Shown here in pieces: positions 1 to 6,265 of a stretch of 9,778 bases of DNA. Where the stretch lies: assembly GCF_000613305.1 (NCBI RefSeq), contig NZ_BAIO01000057.1:1-9778 (forward strand), written 5' to 3'. The position numbers and the translations under genes are program-made. The notes under the pieces were generated by a model. It made no database searches, was not told the DNA's origin, and worked only from the letters and a program-made list of their open reading frames with translations. This DNA comes from Komagataeibacter kakiaceti JCM 25156 (lineage in GTDB: Bacteria; Pseudomonadota; Alphaproteobacteria; Acetobacterales; Acetobacteraceae). Numbering within the stretch: the first letter of the stretch is position 1; every line of letters starts with the position of its first letter.

Positions 1-465
1 CACGGTCGGTGCGACAAAGAACGCGGCGGCGATTTCCTCCTCGGACATCCCCTTCTCCAGCATGTCACGGAAGGCGCGGAACTGGTCCAGCGGATGCAGG
101 GCCACGCGCTGGACATTCTCGGCCAGGGAGTCATCCTCGGCAAGAATGGCCGATCCAACCTCGCGCACCACGCATGGCACGGGCGCCGTCTTCGCCAGTT
201 TCTTCTGCTTCACCAGCAGTTTGAGCGCGCGAAAGCGTCGTCCACCGGCTGGCACTTCATAGCTACCGGTCTCGGCCCCGGTGTCGTCGAGAACAGGGCG
301 GACGTTCAGACTCTGCAGCAGGCCGCGGCGCTCGATGTCGCGGGCCAGTTCCTCGATCGACAGGCCGGACTTCACACGCCGCACGTTGGACTGGGACAGC
401 ACCAGCCGGTTGAACGGGATGTCGCGGGAGGAACTCAGGCTGATTTTGGGAATGGCGGTCGCCAT
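1..465 (-). CDS. parB: ParB/RepB-type plasmid partition protein, N-terminal part
   Basis: Seen: 155 residues are encoded and the frame is still open at the window edge, so the C-terminal part lies outside. The N-terminal ParB/sulfiredoxin-like domain shows the family signatures: an opening strand 'IPFNRLVLSQSNVRR' (16-30), 'AGGRRFRAL' (73-81, the GxRR box) and 'LAENVQR' (114-120), followed by the beginning of a helical region 'EKGMSEEEIAAAF' (137-149) typical of the helix-turn-helix that binds parS. Known: ParB proteins bind parS sites, use CTP and act with ParA to segregate plasmids. Start: I prefer the ATG at 465, because GGAG lies about 9 bases before it. An in-frame ATG at 480 has no visible ribosome binding site. 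No ParA gene is visible here. The role is secure; the exact ParB subgroup is not. Confidence 0.88.
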   Translation of the reverse strand, partial: MATAIPKISLSSSRDIPFNRLVLSQSNVRRVKSGLSIEELARDIERRGLLQSLNVRPVLDDTGAETGSYEVPAGGRRFRALKLLVKQKKLAKTAPVPCVVREVGSAILAEDDSLAENVQRVALHPLDQFRAFRDMLEKGMSEEEIAAAFFVAPTV

Positions 466-480
466 GGCGAAACACTCCAT

Positions 481-956
481 GACGGGCGGACAGGAGACTC
501 TCTCCCACCCTCTCAACCCGTCACGAAAATTCGCGCAGCCCTCTAACTCTAAAAGCCCCGGACCCGCCCAAAATCCGCACCTTTTCCCGGCAGGAAACGA
601 CGGCAATGGGGGGGAAGTCGACCGAAGGAGCGGGTGCAGGCCAAACCCATGGTTCGGTCTCCTGCGTAAGCCATTATGGTATCTTCGTCGGGGCTGAAAC
701 AAGTGGAGAACAGACCCATTATGAGAGTCAAGGTTGCAGGCGAAGTCATCATTCTAAGCCTCTGTGACGGAGTATTGGCTGGCTGATGGCATCGCCGGGA
801 AAAGACGCGTCTGAGAGGGCTTCTACAAGCAGGGTTTAAGAGCGATTGCTGGCCTCTGTGTCGACGTTTTCTGATCGCACGATCCCCCTCCCGCACACAT
901 CGAGATACAAGGCGGAACCAAAGTCCTGCCGTGCGTCACGCATATATAAGAAGCCG
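481..956. other. Gene-poor stretch upstream of parB
   Basis: No convincing coding region is seen. The minus-strand frame at 549-896 is Arg/Pro/Ser-rich, lacks a recognisable domain and has no ribosome binding site. The stretch must hold the parB promoter, but I see no clear -35/-10 pair. A short CGAA-AA-TTCG dyad lies around 525-534. A run of seven G after 'caat' near 604-614 resembles the 3' end of the dispersed repeat seen at 1591-1672. Composition changes from backbone-like GC-rich to AT-rich by about 940, so the border between plasmid backbone and accessory DNA lies somewhere in here. Confidence 0.4.
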
Positions 957-1436
957 TTACTGAATACCGGCTTGCGCCAGCGCTTCTAGAAGCGGAACTT
1001 TCTCCTGAAGTGTATTGGAAACGTTTTCGTCAATTTCTGGTGGAAATGAATTTGTATCATCATTCATCTTGTCCCGCATCGCTTCATATTTTTTGATGAA
1101 ATCATTGGAAAGGAATAAGCGGTTTTTCTGAAACGCATTATAACTGATTTTGAGATTCTCAAACATTTTTCCTTTGATTTCGTGATATCTATCAGATGCG
1201 CACCAATCGTCTGGGTGTGGGTCATAACCCTCAAGAATATTCAAGGCTTGGTTTTTAGCTAATGTTAGACCGTTAATAATGGTGGAATAAGCTTCCCTGC
1301 GGACTTCCCAAGATTTCTCTTGTTTATACTGATTCAATGTATTCTTTGATATTAGATAATTCGTTAAGGCGGATATACCCCCACCCACAACCGCACCAAC
1401 TAAACCAATTATAGCAGACGCTATACTATCTGACAT
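957..1436 (-). CDS. Small protein with one N-terminal membrane helix, unknown function
   Basis: I do not recognise this 159-residue protein. Seen: a hydrophobic, Gly-rich segment at residues 5-29 (IIGLVGAVVGGGIS, with a GxxxG-like pattern) predicts one transmembrane helix. A hydrophilic, mostly helical domain rich in Lys, Glu and Asn follows, starting with 'SWEVRREAYSTII' (42-54), a pattern I associate with small bacterial membrane proteins of unknown role. The start ATG is well supported, with AGGA about 8 bases upstream. The gene is AT-rich, unlike parB, which suggests horizontal acquisition. It lies on the same strand as the ATPase at 2583-4124, but an IS and about 300 bp separate them, so co-transcription is doubtful. 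It appears intact. Confidence 0.72.
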   Translation of the reverse strand: MSDSIASAIIGLVGAVVGGGISALTNYLISKNTLNQYKQEKSWEVRREAYSTIINGLTLAKNQALNILEGYDPHPDDWCASDRYHEIKGKMFENLKISYNAFQKNRLFLSNDFIKKYEAMRDKMNDDTNSFPPEIDENVSNTLQEKVPLLEALAQAGIQ

Positions 1437-1746
1437 TGCAAAATCCTATCTTCAATCACCACGCATTAATCACCATAATTACTCTCAAGCGGCGATAGTT
1501 AAATAGCCACGACATGAAGCTACACGGTAACTATAATTTATTCCTTGTGATCATAAGTCCGCTTACCGAATGGCCAAGCAGCCTTCTGCGTGTCTGAAAT
1601 GAGGCGCAAGCCGCCAGTATGCTTCAAATTCATGAGCCGACTAGCAGCAATGGGGGGGGAAGCGGTATGTCGGCTGTTCGGCATGAAAATTAGATAAGCA
1701 GCCATTCGTGCTGCCAACGTTCATGATAGCTATGTGGCTATAGTTA
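1437..1746. other. Intergenic region with dispersed repeat copy A
   Basis: I see no supported gene between the small membrane-protein gene and the IS. The plus-strand left part should carry the promoter of the minus-strand gene starting at 1436. The middle (1591-1672) is a member of a degenerate dispersed repeat, listed separately. The right edge ends in the TA dinucleotide where the IS begins. Confidence 0.5.
1591..1672 (+). repeat. Dispersed degenerate repeat, copy A
   Basis: By eye this stretch aligns in the same order with 8067-8150. Shared blocks are 'aaatgaggcg' (1597-1606), 'gagccgac' (1634-1641) and a G-run followed by 'aagcgg' (1659-1664). Spacing between blocks is similar in both copies, and the sequence between them is diverged. 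The internal hairpin arms of copy B are not preserved here. Confidence 0.45.
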
Positions 1747-1757
1747 GGGCCTGTTAG
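1747..1757 (+). repeat. Left terminal inverted repeat of the degraded IS
   Basis: GGGCCTGTTAG; it overlaps the transposase stop codon (TAA, 1756-1754 on the minus strand), a usual arrangement in this IS group. Confidence 0.8.
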
Positions 1758-2536
1758 CACGTGGTCCAGTCTGCTGCCGTAGCTATATGGATGACGGCGA
1801 GGAACGAGATTGCAGTTTTTCGTATCTGGTTGCGACAGCGCGCCACTTTTTGAGGCAAGCCCAGAGGTTCTCGACAAGATGCCGGCAATTTAAGGCAGGC
1901 AACCGGTGCATCGCGTCGTTTCGCGGGAATGGCCGGTCGGGCTCCCATGTCCCATATCCGCTCACGGAAGGCATCCGACACGTAGCCTTGTCCGCCACTA
2001 CCCACAGAGGAATGGCAGGAAGGCTGTCGAGCATGGCTGGTGCCAGGGGCAGTTCATGAGCCTGTCCGGGGTCAGCGCAAAACCGAAGGCTTTTCCATGT
2101 CCATCAGCGATCACGCAGACTTTTGTACCATAGCCGCCGCGAGAGCGGCCACGTGCTTCACGATGGTCTCGCTCTTCGAAAAAGCCCCCTTTTTTTGGGC
2201 TCCCGCCGCCTTGTAGTGAGCTCTGATGTTCGTGCCATCCAGAAAAGTCATTCCGAGCGCCACTCCTTGTCGCTCCTGAACCAGTTCGAGCAGGCGTTTC
2301 CACACACCCAGTTTCGCCCAGCGGATGAAAAGCTGTGCCGCCCGCCACCACGGACCCAGTTCAGTGGGGATACTCCGCCATTTCGCGCCATTCTCATGAC
2401 GCCAGAAGATCGCTACTATCGTACGCCGCAGATCATGGGGCGACGTCTTGCCCCTTGGGCGAACCGCCTCAATCAAAGGTTGCAAGATCGCCTACGTCTC
2501 GTCCGTAAAAGTGCCTGTTCCGTCTCCTTCTTCCAT
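1754..2536 (-). pseudogene. IS5-family transposase (orfA/orfB type), multiply broken
   Basis: Pieced together across frames the protein reads as a standard IS5/IS427-group DDE transposase: 'LQPLIEAVRP' and 'WRHENGAKWRSIP' near the N-terminus, 'TFLDGTNIRAHYKAAGA' with the first catalytic Asp, 'GGYGTKVCVIADGHG', 'LWVVADK' with the second Asp, and 'VENLWACLKKWR' with the Glu. The reading starts at ATG 2536. Codon 15 is TAG (2494-2492), where the family has Trp (DET-W-AILQ). An A-AAA-AAG heptamer (2195-2189) joins orfA to orfB and looks like the normal programmed -1 site. Further frame changes lie near 2066, near 1987, in the stretch about 1880-1905, and in the A-run near 1815-1819. Each looks like a one-base loss or gain. 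The product cannot be made. Confidence 0.88.
2189..2195 (-). other. Probable -1 frameshift heptamer A-AAA-AAG in the IS transposase
   Basis: Read on the minus strand in the orfA frame as CAA-AAA-AAG. Slipping back one base gives AAA-AAA-GGG, which opens exactly the orfB frame (KKGGFFEERDHREA). Two-frame transposases of this IS group commonly use such a site, so I do not count this frame change as damage. It is without effect now, because the gene is broken elsewhere. Confidence 0.6.
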
Positions 2537-2564
2537 CCCTACAATGTGAAAAAAATTTCAAGAT

Positions 2565-2575
2565 CTAACAGGGCC
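2565..2575 (-). repeat. Right terminal inverted repeat of the degraded IS
   Basis: Reads GGCCCTGTTAG on the minus strand, one mismatch to the left end; followed outward by TA. Confidence 0.8.
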
Positions 2576-2582
2576 TAACATA

Positions 2583-4124
2583 TTATTCTCCAGAATTTTT
2601 TAGTTCCTGTTCTGAGTTTTGTGGAACTAATGAACGAAGGTTTTCCAAGGATTTCTCGTCCAAAATCGGCGACGACCTCATTTTATCTTTCACATCGTTG
2701 CTAGATAAATCAATCTCGTTAAATCTTCCATTTAATTGTCTAAAGTGAGCGTAACACCCGATGTCAATGGAAAAAGCCTGATAGGTTCCGGGTTTTGTTT
2801 TGTGCGTTATGGCTGATGCCGTATTGTGTATGATCCTGTAATCGAGAAGTCGATATATTAGTTCTCTCCATGAATCATTTTCCTGTAGAAACTTTTCAGA
2901 AATGAGAAATATATTTGTCTTTTTGTCGAGACAAAATGTCTTTAACATATATATTCCTTTCAATAATTTTCCCTGCTCTTCTTTTTTTGAGTCTTGCTTC
3001 AGTTCGTCTATTTTTCGCTCAAAATTTTGTTTTGATAAGTTTCGTACATCATCTTTTCCTATTTTATTTTTGTTTGTATTTGAATCGCTAAGAAGTTCAA
3101 GGAACAAGGATAGTACGTCACGTGGGACGCCTCCCCCCGCCATTACCAATCGAGAGAACCCTTCACCCTTAAAAAGGGTGGCTATTACGTCGTCACTGAT
3201 GGATGCTTTGTCTGCGTATTTCAATAAAATATTTTTGTTTTGTTCAAGCGTTCTATTGAAATCTTTGAATGTATAGTCAATATCTATTGGCTGATAATCA
3301 TGTCTTTCTTGCGCGCCTATGGGCTGACCGTCGCGATCTATATAAAGTGTAGATGCATGCCTTAGTGTCGCTAGTTTAAAGTATAAAGGAACATCTTTGC
3401 ATAGCCTATGAATGTAATCAACAATAAATGCTTGGTCCATTCTTTTTAGATGGTACAAATCGTCAAGTTGTATTATTATGTATTTTACCGTATTTGATAG
3501 AGAGAAAAATTCTCTTATGTTTTCTTTTAGTGTGGGAAGCCATTCGTCTAATGATCTAAGTTTGTCTCTATGAATGGCAAATGATCTTTCTATTTCGGAA
3601 GAATAACCTTGTGAGGCATTAGTACCCAATTTTAGTCCAGAATGTTCAACTCCAAGATCTCCCTCATAAGAACTCTCAGACTTTGTTGTAGCTTTAATCT
3701 CCTGTCTTTCTGTATCATCACGAATCTTCATTCCTTCTAATTTGTTTATCGAATCATCTAAGATACTTTTTAGCTTCCGTTTTCTTCCAAACCACCCTTT
3801 TTGATTCTTTCTCATTTCGCGAAACAGAGACGTTAATATTTCAATTAGTACATTTGGGAACGTATGTCTTTTAAAGTCTTCACAGTTGAGATATATTGAT
3901 TTTACGTCGTCTGATAATTGTCGCGCCGAGTGATGGAGTAATAAAGTCTTTCCACAACCTCTTCGTGCAAAAATCGCATGATTTTGTTTAAATTTAGCAT
4001 CAGCTAAGGCTGTGCCGGAATCTATATATTCAATCTTCTCATTTCCGCGCTGAACCCTCAAACTCTCAGAAATTATCTCTCTAAGCTTTTCTTTCTTTTG
4101 GGAAAACTCTTTCTCTTTTTCCAA
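2583..4124 (-). CDS. Orphan P-loop (AAA/ORC-like) ATPase, unknown function
   Basis: 513 residues. Seen: Walker A 'ARRGCGKT' (53-60) with Ala where the first Gly is usual; Walker B 'IIIQLDD' (216-222); a sensor-1-like strand 'LYFKLATLRH' (247-256); and 'MAGGGVPRD' (328-336), resembling the sensor-2/arginine region of ORC/Cdc6-like and STAND ATPases. An insert at about 105-190 is charged and probably helical. Residues about 385-465 could form a winged-helix-like C-terminal domain. I see no nuclease, TIR, SIR2 or membrane effector domain. Start: TTG at 4124, with GAGGG 8 bases upstream and an in-frame TAG 15 bases before it; the first in-frame ATG is at residue 132, which would delete Walker A. 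Very AT-rich and so probably transferred. The stop lies 7 bp from the neighbouring IS. Role in phage defence is only an inference from the context. Confidence 0.85.
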   Translation of the reverse strand: MEKEKEFSQKKEKLREIISESLRVQRGNEKIEYIDSGTALADAKFKQNHAIFARRGCGKTLLLHHSARQLSDDVKSIYLNCEDFKRHTFPNVLIEILTSLFREMRKNQKGWFGRKRKLKSILDDSINKLEGMKIRDDTERQEIKATTKSESSYEGDLGVEHSGLKLGTNASQGYSSEIERSFAIHRDKLRSLDEWLPTLKENIREFFSLSNTVKYIIIQLDDLYHLKRMDQAFIVDYIHRLCKDVPLYFKLATLRHASTLYIDRDGQPIGAQERHDYQPIDIDYTFKDFNRTLEQNKNILLKYADKASISDDVIATLFKGEGFSRLVMAGGGVPRDVLSLFLELLSDSNTNKNKIGKDDVRNLSKQNFERKIDELKQDSKKEEQGKLLKGIYMLKTFCLDKKTNIFLISEKFLQENDSWRELIYRLLDYRIIHNTASAITHKTKPGTYQAFSIDIGCYAHFRQLNGRFNEIDLSSNDVKDKMRSSPILDEKSLENLRSLVPQNSEQELKNSGE

Positions 4125-4386
4125 CTGAAGAACCCTCTATGCTTGACGGTTTCGTAAATGAAAACATGTATCCCATTGTGCTCAATTTTGCGCGGGATAC
4201 AAGTCAGACAAACGAAATGAAGAATCGAGACCGTCAAAAAAGATGGGAAGTGAGGAATTGCAGACGCAGATGATTCATCATCAAACTTCGGGACAAGACA
4301 TCTAAATGTTGGACAGACTGCTTATTTGTTTTTTATCTGTTCCAGAAGTGTGTTCGTATGACATTGATTTCCGGATGGGGTTGACC
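4125..4386. other. Intergenic region upstream of the ATPase, with nested inverted repeats
   Basis: I see no gene. The region separates the minus-strand ATPase from a plus-strand GC-rich gene fragment, so it should contain divergent promoters. It carries two nested inverted repeats (separate entry). TTGACG-type and TTGAGC-type hexamers can be found on the minus strand, but none has a good -10 partner, so I call no promoter. Confidence 0.4.
4143..4237. promoter_or_regulatory. Two nested inverted repeats before the ATPase start
   Basis: Outer arms TTGACGGT (4143-4150) and ACCGTCAA (4230-4237) are perfect 8-bp complements. Inside them TGTATCCC (4167-4174) and GGGATACA (4194-4201) are also perfect 8-bp complements. 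The order arm-arm-arm'-arm' is symmetrical about roughly 4187. This could be a regulator binding region, a folded leader of the ATPase transcript or a remnant of a small element end. The ATPase ribosome binding site lies just left of the outer arm. No regulator gene is adjacent. Confidence 0.45.
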
Positions 4387-4527
4387 ATGCAAATTACCAT
4401 GCTCACCTTTATCGCCTTTTATCTCGACTCGGCCATGGACTCCGGCCGCTACGACGACCTCAGTATCGACGAGGTAAAGCGCGAGATTGAGGCAGGGACC
4501 ATTTTCCCGTTTCTGCGAGCGCGCCTA
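4387..4527 (+). pseudogene. 5' fragment of a small GC-rich gene, cut by the IS
   Basis: From ATG 4387, preceded by GGGG about 6 bases upstream, about 47 native residues are encoded (MQITMLTFIAFYLD... then '...DDLSIDEVKREIEAG...') before the IS end at 4528. Codon use and GC content resemble the plasmid backbone rather than the AT-rich neighbours. The middle looks like an acidic helical segment. I do not recognise the family. The open frame runs a few codons into the IS and stops at 4564-4566. Joining across the IS does not continue the protein, so its 3' part is absent from this window. The frame stays open further upstream to 4306, but that part is AT-rich and unlikely to be coding. Confidence 0.45.
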
Positions 4528-4545
4528 GAGGGTGTTATGTACTTT
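4528..4545 (+). repeat. Left terminal inverted repeat of the intact IS
   Basis: Begins GAGGGTGTTATGTACTTT; compare the right end, which differs at two positions. Confidence 0.85.
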
Positions 4546-4572
4546 CGTACGCGATTGGTTCAGTAATGCTGA

Positions 4573-5382
4573 ATGACGCAAGCCCGCAAGCCGTATCCAT
4601 CTGACGTATCAGACGAAGAATGGTCTCTGGTCGTCCCGTATCTGGTCCTGATGCGAGAGGACGCGGAACAGCGGCGGCATGATCTGCGCGAACTGTTCAA
4701 CGGGTTGCGCTACGTGATCCGCTACGGGATTACCTGGCGCGCCATGCCGAACGATCTGCCGCCCTGGTCGGCGGTCTATCAGCAATCCCGTCGCTGGATG
4801 GAGGCAGGCTGCTTCGAAGCACTGGCATCTGACCTGCGGGCCGTCTTGCGCATGGCTTCCGGTCGCCTGCCGGAACCCACTGCAGCCATCCTCGACAGAC
4901 GGACATTGCGTTCGACACCCGAGAGCGGGCCTCGCGCCGGTTACGACGGGGCCAAACGCAAACGGGGCTCGAAGCTGCATATGGCTGTGGATACGCTGGG
5001 CCATCTGCTGGCCCTGCATGTCACGCCAGCCAACCGGGATGATCGCGCCGAGGTCGGACGCCTCGCCGCTGCCATTCAGGAGGCCACTGACGAAAGCGTC
5101 GAACTGGCCTATGTCGATCAGGGATATACGGGTTCAAAACCAGACGAGGCGGCTCGCACGCACGGTATCGCACTCGAAGTCGTCAAGTTGCCCGAAGCCA
5201 AGCGCGGCTTTGTCCTGCTGCCGCGCCGATGGGTTGTCGAGCGGTCTTTCGCATGGGCCACACGATGCCGCAGGCTCGTCAAGGACTACGAGCGTTACGC
5301 TTCAACCCTCGCAAATCTCCATGTCGTCGCTTTCGCATGTTTCATGCTCAGAAACGCCGCTATACTCGCTCAAGGTGCATAA
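4573..5382 (+). CDS. IS5-family DDE transposase
   Basis: 269 residues in one frame, the usual length for an IS5-family enzyme that cuts and joins its own IS ends. The N-terminal DUF4096-like part carries 'VSDEEWSLVVPYL' (12-24) and 'ITWRAMPNDLPPW' (53-65). The catalytic DDE core has D108 in 'AAILDRRTL', D182 in 'AYVDQGYTG' and E223 in 'VVERSFAWA'. 'GYDGAKRKRGSKLHMAVDTLG' type sequence at 123-143 is the conserved block after the first Asp. Start: ATG 4573, directly preceded by an in-frame TGA, so no longer N-terminus is possible. The TAA stop (5380-5382) lies inside the right terminal repeat. All motifs are intact, so it is probably functional. An Arg follows the first Asp pair (DRR) where Ser is more usual in relatives I recall; its effect is unknown. 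Confidence 0.93.
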   Translation: MTQARKPYPSDVSDEEWSLVVPYLVLMREDAEQRRHDLRELFNGLRYVIRYGITWRAMPNDLPPWSAVYQQSRRWMEAGCFEALASDLRAVLRMASGRLPEPTAAILDRRTLRSTPESGPRAGYDGAKRKRGSKLHMAVDTLGHLLALHVTPANRDDRAEVGRLAAAIQEATDESVELAYVDQGYTGSKPDEAARTHGIALEVVKLPEAKRGFVLLPRRWVVERSFAWATRCRRLVKDYERYASTLANLHVVAFACFMLRNAAILAQGA

Positions 5383-5389
5383 CACCCTC
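5372..5389 (-). repeat. Right terminal inverted repeat of the intact IS
   Basis: Reads GAGGGTGTTATGCACCTT on the minus strand and overlaps the transposase stop codon. Confidence 0.85.
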
Positions 5390-5944
5390 TAGGTCGCGTT
5401 GGAATTGATCGTACCAAGGCGAGCGGACAACATATTGGTTCACGTAGGAACGCTCACCAAGCACGAGGTTATCCTTCACGTTCTCAGGAGTGATCAGACG
5501 AATGCTGCCATGAAGATGTACAACTGCTCCGTCAGGTAATTTGTTGGGGACCGGCTCAGAGACATCAAAGGTGTTCGGTGACAGCTTATTGTTTAATCGA
5601 TTTAATTCTACCGCGTCATCATAGTTGGTTGTGTAGATTCGCCGCCACGGCTCATTAAGAATGGCGGTTTGTCCCGCCGTCAATTCCGTTAGCCGAAAAA
5701 TTCTGTAGAGTTCATCGCGAAGCTTTTGGGCATCGCCATTGGCAAACTCGTCGCTGAGGACTTGCAAATCGTAGTCAGTATCCTCAGGGAGCTTAAGTTG
5801 TTTAATAAAATGGCGCCGCAGCCCCCTACCGTTCGGCGGGCTGTCGTTTGCAATGTTGGTTGCACCAAGACTGAATCCAGACCCAAGAAAGAGAATAGAG
5901 CGTTCAGGATCAACCTCTTGGATTGGTGTAGTATCGTATGACAT
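5390..5944 (-). pseudogene. SIR2-like NAD-binding protein, truncated by IS insertion
   Basis: About 185 native residues. SIR2 signatures are clear: 'ILFLGSGFSLGATN' (17-30, the glycine-rich NAD loop), 'IYTTNYDDAVE' (103-113) and 'VVHLHGSI' (141-148) with H145 in the position of the catalytic His. Such SIR2_2-type domains occur in many phage-defence proteins, where they destroy NAD. Here the reading frame runs into the IS at 5389 and stops 10 codons later (end at 5360). It loses the rest of the SIR2 fold and any C-terminal sensor or partner domain. Start: ATG 5944, with AAGAGA a few bases upstream. The sequence left of the IS does not continue it (reads LGALAETGKW... and stops), so the 3' part has been deleted or moved. 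The N-terminus alone is probably inactive. Confidence 0.88.
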
Positions 5945-6265
5945 TAATTCTCTTTTCTGCTTGATGCTTTCGCAAGCTACCCGTTATCAAGAATATTGGA
6001 GGGAGGTAGCTTGTATTATTTTGAAATTTACGACTCGACAGAATTTAACACAGCGACATGGATTTGAACAAATCATGTCGGCTATGTGGAATGCAACTCA
6101 TTGGACTGAACGACCGAATTGAAGGCGACTGCTGTCTGTCTGCTCTGTTTCTGCTGAGCTGACAGACAGTATAGGGGGGTAAGCGGACTGTAAGCTTTTG
6201 TTTACCAATGCACAGAATTCGATATCTCCGTGATATCTATTGACGACTGCCCCTCTGCGCTCTGG
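5945..6265. other. Intergenic region upstream of the SIR2 gene, with dispersed repeat copy B
   Basis: I see no supported gene; plus-strand frames here are continuations of the antisense of SIR2. The left part should hold the SIR2 promoter and ribosome binding site. The right part contains dispersed repeat copy B (6116-6190) with a perfect 9-bp stem. Confidence 0.5.
6116..6190 (+). repeat. Dispersed degenerate repeat, copy B
   Basis: It aligns by eye with 8067-8150 through 'ggcga' (6124-6128), 'gtctgtctgc' (6134-6143), 'gagctgacag' (6156-6165) and a G-run followed by 'aagcgg' (6181-6186). It contains perfect inverted arms CTGTCTGTC (6132-6140) and GACAGACAG (6161-6169) around a 20-base loop. 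No U-run follows, so it is not a standard terminator. Confidence 0.5.

Larger units (their letters stand above)
1747..2575 (-). mobile_element. Degraded IS5-superfamily element (IS427-like group)
   Basis: Terminal inverted repeats are visible: left GGGCCTGTTAG (1747-1757), right, read on the other strand, GGCCCTGTTAG (2575-2565); 10 of 11 positions match. A TA dinucleotide flanks each end (1745-1746 and 2576-2577). That fits the TA-centred target of this group, but two bases are weak proof of target duplication. Length is 829 bp, normal for the group. The transposase on the minus strand is broken (separate entry). The right end lies 7 bp from the ATPase stop codon, so the insertion sits immediately downstream of that gene. 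Old and almost certainly immobile without help in trans. Confidence 0.88.
4528..5389 (+). mobile_element. Apparently intact IS5-superfamily element (IS1031-like)
   Basis: The ends are near-perfect inverted repeats of about 18 bp, GAGGGTGTTATG-N-AC-N-TT (left 4528-4545; right 5389-5372 on the minus strand; 16 of 18 match). Length is 862 bp with one uninterrupted transposase. Each end is flanked by TA within CTAG. Because TA and CTAG are palindromic and favoured by such elements, the flanks cannot prove a simple insertion. The element separates two incomplete genes that do not match each other: a plus-strand fragment on the left and a minus-strand SIR2 fragment on the right. Confidence 0.9.

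Noticed and set aside
549..896. 115-residue minus-strand frame upstream of parB
   Set aside because: Arg/Pro/Ser-rich composition, no ribosome binding site, no recognisable motif; looks like a chance frame in GC-rich DNA.
2186..2197. A-run in the old IS transposase counted as a mutation
   Set aside because: The A-AAA-AAG heptamer leads exactly into the orfB frame and matches the programmed -1 shift usual in this IS group.
2123..2578. 151-residue plus-strand frame inside the degraded IS
   Set aside because: It is the antisense of the transposase relic, whose motifs are clear on the minus strand.
4609..5019. 136-residue minus-strand frame inside the intact IS
   Set aside because: Antisense of the DDE transposase; no independent motif.
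5018..5392. 124-residue plus-strand frame over the IS right end
   Set aside because: Alternative frame of the transposase gene; Ser/Arg-rich with no family signature.
5388..5393. CTAG as a four-base target duplication of the intact IS
   Set aside because: CTAG and its TA core are palindromic and preferred by such elements, so identical flanks are expected even after rearrangement; I did not treat them as proof of one insertion event.
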